Positions 1-8,584 are shown, numbered from the stretch's first letter. The stretch is DNA of 41,623 nucleotides from Treponema socranskii subsp. socranskii VPI DR56BR1116 = ATCC 35536 (GCF_000468115.1 NZ_AVQI01000042.1:1-41623), one strand, 5' to 3'. The notes: generated by a model not told the origin, from the sequence alone. Translations and numbers: made by a program.

Positions 1-224
1 GAACTTCGCGCTTCGCGCTCGTTGCAAGGTTGCGCGGGGAACTTCGCTCGATGTACGGCACGGTGTCGCTTCGCGTCCTCATTGAAATGGAAAACTCTAG
101 ACCGCCTCATTGCCCATTGAAAATTAAAAATGGATTTCCGTGACGCTTGTATCCGCCGGTTGATGGATTCCCGCCCGGTTATAATTGTTTGACAAAGGGG
201 GAAATTTGCACGAAAATATCGTCT
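1..224. other. Intergenic sequence, no gene seen
   Basis: The first bases are GC-rich and contain short tandem cttcgcg-like repeats; the remainder is AT-richer. No reading frame with a convincing protein and no tRNA is visible. A 12-base string CGAAGTTCCCCG also occurs, in the other orientation, downstream of lysK near 3850, so part of this stretch may be a dispersed intergenic element. Confidence 0.5.
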
Positions 225-1886
225 ATGAATATGAAAGAGAAGACCGTTTACATAATCGGACATAAAAATCCCGACACCGACTGCGGCGTTGCGGCGACCG
301 CGTATGCGCGCTTAAAAGAGCTGCTCGGTCAAAAAAATTATGTCGCGTGCAGAGCGGGGCATTTTTCTCCGCAGACGGAATACGTGTTTAACCGCTTTAA
401 AGTGCCTTATCCGAAATATATCCCCAACGTCGTTCCGAAAGTCGCCTACTTTATGAGCGGTTCGTGCGATGCGGTCGGGGAAGACGAATCGGTGTGGGAT
501 GCCATCAGCGCGATGGACAGGTTCGAAAGCCGCGTGCTGCCGGTCGTCGACGAAAAGGGCGCGTATATGGCGATGCTGCATTACAATATATTTGCGCAAA
601 ACGTGCTCGCCGTTTTAAATCCCGAACACAAGACGGCATTTCCGGCGAGTATCGCGCTCATCGCGCGCACGATACACGCGCAGCCGGTAATCGTCAAAGA
701 CGAAAACGCCGTGTTTAAAGCGTCGGTACTTGTCGGGGCGGCGTCGCTTGAAACCTTTACAAAAACGCTTTCGGAGCACAACAACGAAAACGCCGTCGTC
801 ATCACCGGAGACCGTGAAGACATACAGAGTGCGGCGATCGATGCGGGTGTCAAACTCCTTATCGTCACGCTCGGAAAGGCGCTGAAAAAAGAGCTGCGCG
901 AAAAAGCCGAAGAGAGGGGAGTGTCGGTTATCATCAGTCCCTATGCGACGTCCCCAACGGCCATGCTCATTCCGTATGCTGCACCCGTTTCGGTTATGGC
1001 GGACGCCGACGTTCCTCCCGTGCATCCTGAAGATACGGTAGCTAAGATACGACCGCTCATTCAGGAGTCTCCGTGCCGCTGCCTTCCCGTCATCGACGAC
1101 GATAAAAAACTCGTCGGTTTGATTTCCGAACACGATCTCTTGCAGGAGCCCGGCATCGAATTGATATTGGTGGATCATAATGAAGCTTCTCAAGCAGTCG
1201 ACGGCATCGAGCATTACCGCATACGCGAAGTGATCGATCATCACCGGCTCGGAACTCTTTCCACCGATTATCCGATTATGTTTATTTCGAAACCCATCGG
1301 TTCTACGTCAACACTGATAACGAATCTCTACCGTGAAAATAAAGTATCGATCCCGCGCGAAATTGCGAGCATTTTGCTGTGCGGTATCCTTTCGGACACG
1401 CTCATCCTGCAGTCGACGACGACGACCGACGAAGATCGGGAGACGGCAGCATACCTTTCCGACATCACCGGTCTCGACGTCAAGCAGCTCGGCAAAGACG
1501 TGATCGCCGCCGGCAGCCGCATCAAAGGGCGGAGCACGCACGACCTTGTCGGACAGGATATGAAAGAGTATGTGCAGGGCAAAGTGAATTATACGGTGAG
1601 TCAAATCGAAGTCGACGATACGAAAGAGATTTTCGACCGCAAAAAAGAATTCATCGAAGAGCTCGAAATCGAGCAGCGATCGCGAAAAGCGCTTTTTTCG
1701 GCGCTCCTCGTTACGGACATCACGCAGCTGTCGAGTATGCTGTTTTTGGTCGGAGACGAAAAATTTTTATCTCTCGTTACCTTTCCCCGCCTTGAAGAGC
1801 ATATCTACTATTTGAAAGATGTCGTGTCCCGCAAAAAGCAGCTCATCCCGCTTGTGACCGAGCAGCTGCACGCATACGAAGCGTGA
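225..1886 (+). CDS. ppaC: Mn-dependent inorganic pyrophosphatase with CBS-DRTGG insert
   Basis: This is a family II (DHH-type) pyrophosphatase, which hydrolyses cytoplasmic PPi to phosphate. The N-terminal metal motif GHKNPDTD lies at residues 12-19. About 250 residues of insert follow: a first CBS half (around YFMSGS to MLHYN), a DRTGG-like segment and a second CBS half (DDKKLVGLISEHD). The catalytic core resumes with VDHNEASQ and the DHH motif in EVIDHHRLG, and a C-terminal DHHA2 domain carries the substrate-binding SRIKGRS. CBS-PPases of this layout are regulated by adenine nucleotides in characterised members (family knowledge). The 553-residue length fits. The open frame extends upstream to 147, but homology begins at the ATG at 225 or 231. 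A purine run at 194-203 is too far upstream to be a good ribosome site for either, so the exact start is uncertain. Confidence 0.93.
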   Translation: MNMKEKTVYIIGHKNPDTDCGVAATAYARLKELLGQKNYVACRAGHFSPQTEYVFNRFKVPYPKYIPNVVPKVAYFMSGSCDAVGEDESVWDAISAMDRFESRVLPVVDEKGAYMAMLHYNIFAQNVLAVLNPEHKTAFPASIALIARTIHAQPVIVKDENAVFKASVLVGAASLETFTKTLSEHNNENAVVITGDREDIQSAAIDAGVKLLIVTLGKALKKELREKAEERGVSVIISPYATSPTAMLIPYAAPVSVMADADVPPVHPEDTVAKIRPLIQESPCRCLPVIDDDKKLVGLISEHDLLQEPGIELILVDHNEASQAVDGIEHYRIREVIDHHRLGTLSTDYPIMFISKPIGSTSTLITNLYRENKVSIPREIASILLCGILSDTLILQSTTTTDEDRETAAYLSDITGLDVKQLGKDVIAAGSRIKGRSTHDLVGQDMKEYVQGKVNYTVSQIEVDDTKEIFDRKKEFIEELEIEQRSRKALFSALLVTDITQLSSMLFLVGDEKFLSLVTFPRLEEHIYYLKDVVSRKKQLIPLVTEQLHAYEA

Positions 1887-1964
1887 CGGGAGGCTTTGCG
1901 CGCAGGTAGTTGCACGTGGGCTTTGCGAGAGGTTTCGCGCGGGCGAATAGCTTTGAACGGGCGG

Positions 1965-1993
1965 TTGTTTTTCTTCCGACCGCGTGCTATTAT
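1965..1993 (+). promoter_or_regulatory. Candidate lysK promoter
   Basis: TTGTTT at 1965-1970 and TATTAT at 1988-1993 are separated by exactly 17 bases, a good sigma70-type arrangement. Transcription would begin near 2000 and give lysK a leader of about 190 nt. This is inferred from sequence only. Confidence 0.5.
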
Positions 1994-2042
1994 AGCAAAA
2001 TATCCGTGCCGTCGATCGGTCGGAATAATAATTAATCAACAA

Positions 2043-2157
2043 CCCCGACGCGAGCGTCGGGGCACAGTGCTCAACGTTTCGCACTGTGTGTTCTCATAAG
2101 GTGGTTGCAGTCGGCTTTAATACCTTTTGTTACGACGCAGAGCGTCGGGGTATTAAA
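2043..2157 (+). promoter_or_regulatory. Structured lysK leader with competing hairpins
   Basis: Three hairpins occur in series in the 306-base gap between ppaC and lysK. The first is CCCCGACGC (2043-2051) with GCGTCGGGG (2054-2062). The second is CACAGTGC (2063-2070) with GCACTGTG (2081-2088). The third has outer arms TTTAATACC (2116-2124) and GGTATTAAA (2149-2157) and inner arms CGACGC (2133-2138) and GCGTCG (2142-2147). The string GCGTCGGGG recurs at 2142-2150, so the first arm could pair with either copy. No T-box consensus is seen. It may be a cis-regulatory leader or a dispersed REP-like repeat. No gene is seen in the gap. Confidence 0.5.
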
Positions 2158-2192
2158 CCCTCCGCACGAATAATTTTTAATAAGGGAATGTT

Positions 2193-3788
2193 ATGGGTAT
2201 CGATAAAAAACTTTTGTGCCATTGGGCTGACCGCGTCGCGGACAATATCGTTTCGGCACGGGGCGAGCGAGATTTATATACCTGCGCTTCGGGTATAACG
2301 CCGTCGGGTACCGTGCATATCGGGAACTTCCGTGAAATCATCACGGTCGATTTGGTCGTGCGCGCGCTGCGCGACCGCGGCAAAAACGTGCGATTTATCT
2401 ATTCGTGGGACGATTACGATGTGTTCCGCAAAGTGCCCGCGAATATGCCGAATCAGGACGAGCTGAAAAAATATCTGCGCTTTCCGATTACGATGGTGCC
2501 CGATACGACAGGGCGCGATGCAAACTATGCGCGCCATCACGAAGTCGATATCGAGCGGGAGCTTCCGAGAGTCGGTATACATCCTGAATTTTTATATCAG
2601 GCGCAGCGCTACCGTGCAAACCGCTACGCCGAAGGCATGAAAAAGGCGATGCAAAATCGCGAGCTTATTAAATCGTGTCTGAACGAATACCGCGACGACG
2701 CGCACAAGATGAAAGCCGACGAAGCGTATTGGCCCGTTTCGGTGTTTTGTTCGAAGTGCGATCGCGATACGACGGAGATCACCGGCTACGACGGCGAATA
2801 CGGCGTATCGTATAAGTGCGAATGCGGACATGAAGCGGCGGAAGATCTCCGCACGTCGAAGGGCTTTAAGCTCGGCTGGAGAGTCGATTGGCCGATGAGA
2901 TGGAACGAAGAAAAAGTGGTGTTCGAGCCGGGCGGAAAAGATCACGTGAGTCCCGGCGGTTCTTACGATACGGCAAAACTCGTTTCGAAAAAAGTGTACG
3001 GCTGGGATGCACCCGTTACGATGAAATACGATTTTGTCGGCTTAAAGGGAATCCCCGGAAAGATGTCGTCGTCGAAGGGCAAAGTCATCGCGCTTTCCGA
3101 TGCGCTTTGCGTGTACCAGCCGGAAGTGCTGCGCTATATTTTTGCCGTCAACAAAGTCGATCACGAATTTGCGATCAGCTTCGATCTCGACGTCATTACG
3201 ATGTATGAAGCATACGACCGCACCGAGCGCATCGCATGGGGGCTCGAACAGGCGAAAAACGACGACGTTGCAAATCACGAAAAGCGCGTCTATTTGCTTG
3301 CTCAAGTGGAGTCCGAGCTGCCGCGTGTCATGCCCTATCAAATCGGCTTTAGAATGCTGACGACGCTTTTACAGACGTATTCCGGCGACATCGACGCGGT
3401 TATCGCATCTTTGGGCGATGTCCGGGACGAACAAAAAGACTGTTTGAAGCGGCGATGCGAGTGTGCGTGGTATTGGATCACCGAATGCGCGCCGGAAGAT
3501 TTTAAATTTGCGCTCCGGATCGAAAGCGGGGCGGTCGCGTTAAGCGACGCGGAAAAAGCGGTCGTCGAAAAGATGAAAAGCGATGTGCTGCCCTTTGTCG
3601 AATCGAGCGGAGAGCAGGAGCTTTCGCAAAAGATCTACGACGCTGCCGTCGGATGCGGCATTAAGCCGAAAGAGCTTTTCGGTATCATGTACCGCGTGCT
3701 CATCGGTAAAGAGCAGGGGCCGCGCCTTGCAAGCTTTATGAAGATTATCGGAAAAGAAAAGCTCGAAAGGATATTCGCCGAATATTGA
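2193..3788 (+). CDS. lysK: Lysyl-tRNA synthetase, class I
   Basis: This enzyme charges tRNA-Lys with lysine. It is the archaeal-type class I form, which spirochetes are known to use instead of the class II bacterial enzyme. The HIGH-type motif is HIGN at residues 42-45, and the KMSKS-type motif is KMSSSKG at 290-296. Between them a four-cysteine segment (CSKCD ... CECGH) looks like a zinc ribbon. The length of 531 residues is normal for the family. The ATG at 2193 has AAGGGA five bases upstream. The gene appears monocistronic: it has its own candidate promoter, a structured leader, and a hairpin shortly after its stop. Confidence 0.96.
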   Translation: MGIDKKLLCHWADRVADNIVSARGERDLYTCASGITPSGTVHIGNFREIITVDLVVRALRDRGKNVRFIYSWDDYDVFRKVPANMPNQDELKKYLRFPITMVPDTTGRDANYARHHEVDIERELPRVGIHPEFLYQAQRYRANRYAEGMKKAMQNRELIKSCLNEYRDDAHKMKADEAYWPVSVFCSKCDRDTTEITGYDGEYGVSYKCECGHEAAEDLRTSKGFKLGWRVDWPMRWNEEKVVFEPGGKDHVSPGGSYDTAKLVSKKVYGWDAPVTMKYDFVGLKGIPGKMSSSKGKVIALSDALCVYQPEVLRYIFAVNKVDHEFAISFDLDVITMYEAYDRTERIAWGLEQAKNDDVANHEKRVYLLAQVESELPRVMPYQIGFRMLTTLLQTYSGDIDAVIASLGDVRDEQKDCLKRRCECAWYWITECAPEDFKFALRIESGAVALSDAEKAVVEKMKSDVLPFVESSGEQELSQKIYDAAVGCGIKPKELFGIMYRVLIGKEQGPRLASFMKIIGKEKLERIFAEY

Positions 3789-3792
3789 GGAT

Positions 3793-3822
3793 ACAAAGTG
3801 CGGCGTTTACGGTGCACTTTGT
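3793..3822 (+). terminator. Hairpin after lysK
   Basis: ACAAAGTGC (3793-3801) and GCACTTTGT (3814-3822) form a perfect 9-bp stem around a 12-base loop, four bases after the lysK stop codon. No T-tract follows, so it may stabilise the 3' end rather than terminate on its own. Confidence 0.4.
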
Positions 3823-3870
3823 GAAAGGATATGCTCGTAAATCCTGCGCGAAGTTCCCCGTGCAGACGAC

Positions 3871-3880
3871 GGGGGGGGGG
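3871..3880. repeat. Poly-G tract, 10 G
   Basis: Ten consecutive G residues lie between the convergent ends of lysK and thiQ. Homopolymeric G tracts are known phase-variable elements near some Treponema pallidum genes. This one is downstream of both neighbours, so no promoter role is evident. Confidence 0.9.
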
Positions 3881-3907
3881 CCGCCGATTTTTTATGTAAA
3901 TGTCCCG

Positions 3908-4606
3908 TTATTCGAGCATCGCTTCGCTGAAATTTTCAGGCAGCCCTTCCCATTTTTTTCGTCCGCTTTCCAGTACGATGATTTTGTCTGCGACGGCTTT
4001 CGCTTCGGCTATATCGTGCGTAACGAAGATGCCGGTAAAGCCTTCGCGCCTTTGGCTTTTGCGGATATCGTATGCGAGTTTTTTTCGAAGCGGCGCGTCG
4101 AGCGACGAAAGCGGTTCGTCGAAGAGGACGAGGGGGGGCTTTGCGATGAGCGTGCGCGCGAGCGATACGCGCTGTGCTTCGCCGCCCGAAAGCGTATCGG
4201 GCATCCGTTTTCCGAAGCCTGTAAGAGCGAACTCAGCGATATAAGCTTCAGCTTCGGCTTCCGCCTCTTTTTTGCCGACACCCTTGCAACGGAGCGCGTA
4301 CGCGACGTTTCCGGCAACCGTCAAATGTGAAAAGAGCGCGGGACTTTGAAAGACCATGCCGATCCCTCGTTTTCCCGGAGCGAGCTTTGAAAGTTCTTTC
4401 CCGGCGAGCGTTATGACGCATGCTTTTCTATCGTTTCGACTGCTCGGCTCTTCGAGTCCTGCGATGAGGCGAAGTACGGTCGATTTTCCGCTGCCGCTTT
4501 TTCCGACGATGACCGTCATCGTACCCTTTACTGCCGTAAAGGAAAAGTCAACGGTAACCGAATCCCACACGCGGAAGAGATTTTTCGCACAAAAATAATT
4601 ATCCAT
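3908..4606 (-). CDS. thiQ: Thiamine/TPP ABC transporter ATP-binding protein
   Basis: This is the ATPase of a thiamine or thiamine-pyrophosphate importer. The order of motifs is canonical: Walker A GKSGSGKST, Q-loop FQSPALF, signature LSGGEAQRVSLA, Walker B LVLFDEP with the D-loop SSLD, and the H-loop VTHD. The length of 232 residues matches ThiQ, and there is no C-terminal regulatory domain. The frame is open upstream to 4693, but the ATG at 4606 is preferred because homology begins there and it overlaps the thiP stop by 8 bases, giving translational coupling. It is the last gene of the riboswitch-controlled thiBPQ operon. The specificity is inferred from the riboswitch. Confidence 0.93.
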   Translation of the reverse strand: MDNYFCAKNLFRVWDSVTVDFSFTAVKGTMTVIVGKSGSGKSTVLRLIAGLEEPSSRNDRKACVITLAGKELSKLAPGKRGIGMVFQSPALFSHLTVAGNVAYALRCKGVGKKEAEAEAEAYIAEFALTGFGKRMPDTLSGGEAQRVSLARTLIAKPPLVLFDEPLSSLDAPLRKKLAYDIRKSQRREGFTGIFVTHDIAEAKAVADKIIVLESGRKKWEGLPENFSEAMLE

Positions 4607-6239
4607 AAACGGTTCCGAAATTATTAATTTTTTTCCCGAGCGCAAAGACAAGGGCGCACAAGACACACAGGATCGTGCCGGAGATACACGCATCGGAAAA
4701 TCGGTATGCCGATGCGAGGCGATAGGTGTATAGCGAAAGCGTGTCGAAGCGCGGTACGGAAAGAACGAGCGGCAGCGCCGTATCTCCCATACTCACCGCA
4801 AAGCAAAAACCGAATGCCGAAACGATACCGCGCTTTGCCGACGGAATCATGATGCGGAACACCGTATCGGGTGCGACCGGCGAAAGCATGCGGGCTGCGT
4901 CAAGCGTTGACTGCGGCACGGCGCACAGCGATGCGTAAATTTGCCGGAATGCGAGCGGCCACGCGAGGGCGGCTTCGGCAAAAACGAGCGTCGCTACGGA
5001 TGCGCGGCGCACGGCGATCGTCATGCCGACTCCCATGACGACCGAGGAAAGCGCCATCGGGAGCATGGGAAGTGTCCTGAGCATTTCGGATGTTCCGAAC
5101 GGATCGCGGATGCGGATATATGCGGCATAGGTAAATCCTGCGGTGATGCACAAAAGGGCGGTACAGGGGGCCGTTATGCACGTACCGAAAAGCGCGCTTT
5201 TGAATCCCGCTGAGTTGATAATTTTAATAAAGGACGAAATGCCGCCTTTTCCGGAAAATCCTCCGGCAGCGATACCCGCAAGCGGTGCAAGAAAAAAAAA
5301 GGCGATGAGGACGGCGAGGACTGAAGCAAAAGCGCATTCGAGTATTTTCGTGCGTTTTTCTTCATAGGGCGCGTGCCCTATCGGAGGTGAGTCTTTTTTC
5401 TCCATATACTCGGCTGTTCCCCTTTCTTGCGTACTTCGACAAGCGCCGTAGACAAAGAGCACGATCATGGCACACATCGTTTCGATGAGTGCGAGGGTTG
5501 CCGCCGTTTTAAAATCGAGGGAAGCGCGCGCGGCTCGATATATTTCCGTTTCGAGCGTCGAAGAACCCGCGCTCCCGAACAGGAGTACGATCATAAAGCT
5601 GAAAAAGCAGTAAAGAAAAACGGGGACGCATGCCGCGGTTACGGCAGGTGAAAGCTCGTACAGCGTTACGGTAAAAAAGATGCGCCTCTCGTTCGCTCCG
5701 AGCATGCGTGCGGCGTCGCGCTTTACGGGCGAAAGCGTTTCCCAAAAGGCGGAAACGACTGCGGTGACGAGCGGAAAATTGTAAAAGCCCTGTACGATGA
5801 CGATGCCCGCCGTCGAATAGAGGAACGTGAACGGTGCATTTTTCAGATGAAAGATTTTGATTAAAATAGAATTAACCGCACCGTTGATGCCGAATACGGA
5901 AACGAAACCGAGGGCGACGATGAGCGACGGAACGCACAACGGAACGGCGGAAAGCGAAAGGATAAAGCGTTTTCCCGGAAAGCTTCTGTTTGCGGTAAAA
6001 AAAGCTGCGGGAATGCCGATTGCCGCAGCCGTCAGCGTAGAAAAAAATGCGATGGCGAGGGTACGGAGCGCCGTACGTGCTATATATCCGCCTGCGATGC
6101 GAGTGCTTTCGGTTTTTACAAAAAGCGGTGAAAAAGCAGCGGCGAGGGGAACAGCGAAAGCGCCGATTATTAAAATGAAAAGTACCGAAGCGAACACGCA
6201 TACTCCGTATTCGACGCTTCCGGTGCGGCTTCTCGTCAT
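4599..6239 (-). CDS. thiP: Thiamine/TPP ABC transporter permease
   Basis: This is a fused double permease of about 546 residues, with many hydrophobic segments arranged as two homologous halves, as in ThiP and related iron(III) permeases. Typical binding-protein-dependent permease loops are visible, such as ETLSPVKRDAARMLGANE in the first half and ASLCAVPQSTLDAARML in the second; these contact the ATPase. The frame extends to 6338, but the ATG at 6239 forms an ATGA overlap with the thiB stop, so translation is probably coupled. Together with ThiB and ThiQ it would import thiamine across the inner membrane. Confidence 0.92.
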   Translation of the reverse strand: MTRSRTGSVEYGVCVFASVLFILIIGAFAVPLAAAFSPLFVKTESTRIAGGYIARTALRTLAIAFFSTLTAAAIGIPAAFFTANRSFPGKRFILSLSAVPLCVPSLIVALGFVSVFGINGAVNSILIKIFHLKNAPFTFLYSTAGIVIVQGFYNFPLVTAVVSAFWETLSPVKRDAARMLGANERRIFFTVTLYELSPAVTAACVPVFLYCFFSFMIVLLFGSAGSSTLETEIYRAARASLDFKTAATLALIETMCAMIVLFVYGACRSTQERGTAEYMEKKDSPPIGHAPYEEKRTKILECAFASVLAVLIAFFFLAPLAGIAAGGFSGKGGISSFIKIINSAGFKSALFGTCITAPCTALLCITAGFTYAAYIRIRDPFGTSEMLRTLPMLPMALSSVVMGVGMTIAVRRASVATLVFAEAALAWPLAFRQIYASLCAVPQSTLDAARMLSPVAPDTVFRIMIPSAKRGIVSAFGFCFAVSMGDTALPLVLSVPRFDTLSLYTYRLASAYRFSDACISGTILCVLCALVFALGKKINNFGTVYG

Positions 6240-7267
6240 TTGCCGAGCGATTCGATGATGCGCGGAACGGCAGCTTCGACTTCGCCCGCGTTGTACGTGA
6301 GCGTTTTCGACTCTGCAGGCGATGCAAGCGCATAGCATTCGGGAAGGACGACGGTTTTATTTGCCGGGTACATCCACTGCGTGAGCGGGATTGCGTTTTG
6401 CGCTTCACTTCCGATAAGGTAGGCGATAAACGCTTTTGCGCCTTTTTCGTTCGGCGCGCCTTTTACGATACCCGCGCCTTCGATCTGTTCGACGTGCCCT
6501 TCCGGAAAGACGAGCGCTCGGTAGCGGTTCGTTTTATCGGCATAGATGTGATAGGCGGGGCTCGTCACGTAACTGACAACGAGCGGCGCTTCCCCCTTTG
6601 TGAAAAGACCGTAACCGCTGCTCCAGCCGGATGCCATCGTCAATACTGCGGGCTTGAGCTTTTGCCAATAGCTTTCGTAATCGCTTCCGAATACGGCGAT
6701 CGTCCACGCGGCGAATCCGAGCCCCGGCGTGCTCGTTCTCGGATCCATAAGGATGAGTTTTTTTGCGTATTCGCTCTTTATTAAATCTTCAAGGCTTTTC
6801 GGCGCGGGTGTATTCGACTGCGTATCGTAGATGAGTGCGAATTTACTCCAGTCGTAGGGCGTAAGGAGCCAATCGCCGCCCAAGCCGTCCGAAAGCTCTG
6901 AAGGGATGACCTCATCGGCGCCTTTGGGCTTAAAAGAAACGAGGACGTTTTCCTTCCGCGCTTTGTTTATTAAATTGTTGTCCACGCCGAGGAGCACGTC
7001 CGCCTGTACGTTGTTTTTTTCGAGGACTGCTTTCGAAAGCACCTGCGCGGCGTCTCCGCAGTTTACGTATACGGCTGAAAAGCCCGTCGCTTTTTCAAAG
7101 CCGCTTGCGATCGCGCTTCCCGGTCCCCATTCGCTCATAAAGGAATCGTATGTGTAGATGACGACTTCCTTTTTTTGTGCGCTTTGCACGGCCTTTTTAC
7201 TGCATGCAGCCGATACGAAAAGATTGATGATTAATAAAATTGAAAGAATAAAACGATGAGCGTTCAT
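6236..7267 (-). CDS. thiB: Thiamine-binding lipoprotein of ABC importer
   Basis: This is a periplasmic solute-binding protein of the ThiB/TbpA type, 343 residues long. The N-terminus is a lipoprotein signal peptide ending in VSAAC, with the lipidated cysteine at residue 22. The body begins VVIYTYDSFMSEWGPGS, typical of the ThiB/iron-binding-protein fold. GGAGGAA lies just upstream of the ATG at 7267, within the 3' edge of a TPP riboswitch. This makes thiamine or TPP the probable ligand. It is the first gene of thiBPQ, and its stop overlaps the thiP start. Confidence 0.93.
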   Translation of the reverse strand: MNAHRFILSILLIINLFVSAACSKKAVQSAQKKEVVIYTYDSFMSEWGPGSAIASGFEKATGFSAVYVNCGDAAQVLSKAVLEKNNVQADVLLGVDNNLINKARKENVLVSFKPKGADEVIPSELSDGLGGDWLLTPYDWSKFALIYDTQSNTPAPKSLEDLIKSEYAKKLILMDPRTSTPGLGFAAWTIAVFGSDYESYWQKLKPAVLTMASGWSSGYGLFTKGEAPLVVSYVTSPAYHIYADKTNRYRALVFPEGHVEQIEGAGIVKGAPNEKGAKAFIAYLIGSEAQNAIPLTQWMYPANKTVVLPECYALASPAESKTLTYNAGEVEAAVPRIIESLGK

Positions 7268-7271
7268 AGTC

Positions 7272-7366
7272 TTCCTCCGCCGGCATTATCCGGATCAGGT
7301 TGGAATACCATACGGTATTCTGCGGGTATAATCTCAGGTCGCGGCAGTGCCGTTTCCACCCCGGTT
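7272..7366 (-). promoter_or_regulatory. TPP riboswitch (THI element)
   Basis: Read on the minus strand, the conserved blocks of the thi-box aptamer appear in order: ACCGGGGTGG, CTGAGATTATACCC, then ACCTGATCCGGATAATGCC and GGCGGAGGAAG. A variable hairpin (GAATACC/GGTATTC) sits between the second and third blocks. The SD sequence GGAGGAA of thiB overlaps the 3' edge of the aptamer, and no T-tract terminator lies between aptamer and ATG, so TPP binding probably blocks translation rather than transcription. The mode of control is inference; the aptamer itself is clear. Confidence 0.97.
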
Positions 7367-7374
7367 ATGAGAGC

Positions 7375-7403
7375 AGTATAGTAAAAGTTTTTTTTTGCGT
7401 CAA
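7375..7403 (-). promoter_or_regulatory. thiBPQ promoter
   Basis: On the minus strand TTGACG (7398-7403) and TATACT (7375-7380) are spaced by 17 bases that include a 9-A run. Transcription would begin around 7368, immediately before the riboswitch aptamer. Confidence 0.8.
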
Positions 7404-7562
7404 GGCACGTGCGGTTTTGTGTCAAGGATTTTGTGCGGCACTCAGGCAAGATCTGCGCAAGCTTGGGCACACGCGTTAGGCGCCGGAGCAACGCGGAGCG
7501 GCCGTCGGAGCGAGATATGCGAGCGGGACGGCTGGAGCGAAAGCGGAATTGCGCAGGCACCG

Positions 7563-7577
7563 GCGGGCGAAGCCCGC
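7563..7577 (-). terminator. Hairpin downstream of tRNA-Arg
   Basis: GCGGGC-GAA-GCCCGC is a 6-bp GC-rich hairpin 37 bases past the tRNA 3' end. It lacks a T-tract, so its role as a terminator is uncertain. The rest of 7404-7613 is GC-rich intergenic sequence with no gene; a perfect 14-bp palindrome TTAATAATTATTAA lies at 7597-7610. Confidence 0.35.
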
Positions 7578-7613
7578 AACGCCCCGTTTCAAAATTTTAA
7601 TAATTATTAATTA

Positions 7614-7687
7614 CGGCCCATACGCGATTCGAACGCGTTACCTATTGCTTAGGAGGCAATCGCTCTATCCAGGTGAGCTAATGGACC
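7614..7687 (-). tRNA. tRNA-Arg (anticodon CCU)
   Basis: The minus strand folds into a full cloverleaf of 74 bases. The acceptor stem is GGTCCAT with ATGGGCC (one G-U pair). The anticodon stem is ATTGC/GCAAT around the loop CTCCTAA, giving anticodon CCU for the AGG codon. The T-loop contains GTTCGAATC. The discriminator base is G and the CCA end is not encoded. Confidence 0.96.
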
Positions 7688-7729
7688 AAACAACACTTTT
7701 TTAATATACGGGCGCGGCAGCCGGACGCA

Positions 7730-8584
7730 TTATGTTCCGAAATCGTAATAGACGCCGCGCTTTGTAAATCCCGCAAAACCGTCTTTTTTTGCGTCGTATT
7801 GATCGACGTTGTCGCCGTAGTGGCACAGAAGCATTTTCTTTTTCATGTCTGCCGGAAGCGTTTTCAAGTCTTCGTAATACGCGTGTACTCCTCCGGGGAA
7901 AAATTGGCAGTCGTGAAAGATGTATTCGATGTCGTACGAACCGCACATCCAATCGAGGAGCTCCCTGTCAAACTGCGTATCGCCCGGAAAGAGGATGCGA
8001 TCGTCGATAAGTACGCCGACCGAATAAAACGATGTGCGCCACGAACCCGTTTTATCGGGAATGTGATGCGTGCGGTAGAGTTTGATGTTGATCGATCCGA
8101 CGTTCGCTTCGTAGAGCGGACGGGGCTGTCGCGCGATTTGGCGCGGCGTTATCTGATCGAAATAATCTTCGAAGGTCATAAAAGCGCCGTCGGTATATTC
8201 GCCGTATGCGCAGCCGCCTTTGAGCGATTGGTTCCATAAAATTTTTTTATACTGATCGGTGATAACCATCTTCGGCCGGATCTTCGTCGTATAGCGGCCG
8301 ACGAGCGCGACTTCTTCGAGCCCCCCGATGTGATCCGCGTGAGAATGTGTGATGAGCAAATTTCTTACGGACGCGATGGACGAATGATACGTGTACATCG
8401 CATAAGGGCAGACGGCTCCGCAGTCGACGAGCACGTGATCTTTGCCTTTTATAATCAACACGTTGTTTTGAAAATACTTTTTCGCAAAGGCGCTTCCCGT
8501 TCCGATAAAAAAGAAACGGAGACTGCCGTCGCTCGTAAATTCGATTGTCTGCTCAAGCTTTTTGATTTTCACGATAGACCTCAT
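7730..8584 (-). CDS. MBL-fold metal-dependent hydrolase
   Basis: This 284-residue protein has the metallo-beta-lactamase fold. The metal-binding motif HSHADH is at residues 80-85, followed by IGGLEE as in RNase Z and related phosphodiesterases. Later ligand candidates are in RTHHIPD, FPGDTQFD and HDCQFF. The substrate cannot be stated. Start choice is open. The ATG at 8584 has no SD and lies 8 bases after a perfect TATAAT (8593-8598, minus strand), which suggests a leaderless mRNA. A GTG at 8572 has GAGG six bases upstream and could be used instead. The gene stands alone between the tRNA and a HAD phosphatase. Confidence 0.85.
   Translation of the reverse strand: MRSIVKIKKLEQTIEFTSDGSLRFFFIGTGSAFAKKYFQNNVLIIKGKDHVLVDCGAVCPYAMYTYHSSIASVRNLLITHSHADHIGGLEEVALVGRYTTKIRPKMVITDQYKKILWNQSLKGGCAYGEYTDGAFMTFEDYFDQITPRQIARQPRPLYEANVGSINIKLYRTHHIPDKTGSWRTSFYSVGVLIDDRILFPGDTQFDRELLDWMCGSYDIEYIFHDCQFFPGGVHAYYEDLKTLPADMKKKMLLCHYGDNVDQYDAKKDGFAGFTKRGVYYDFGT

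Noticed and set aside
2000-2192. T-box riboswitch upstream of lysK
   Set aside because: No T-box consensus, specifier loop or antiterminator could be recognised.
2086-2298. 70-codon plus-strand ORF across the lysK leader
   Set aside because: It overlaps the hairpins and the lysK start, and its sequence is the translation of the inverted repeats.
7264-7370. Pairing of TATGA at the thiB start codon with TCATA before the aptamer
   Set aside because: It is only five base pairs, and the predicted transcription start would exclude part of the upstream strand.
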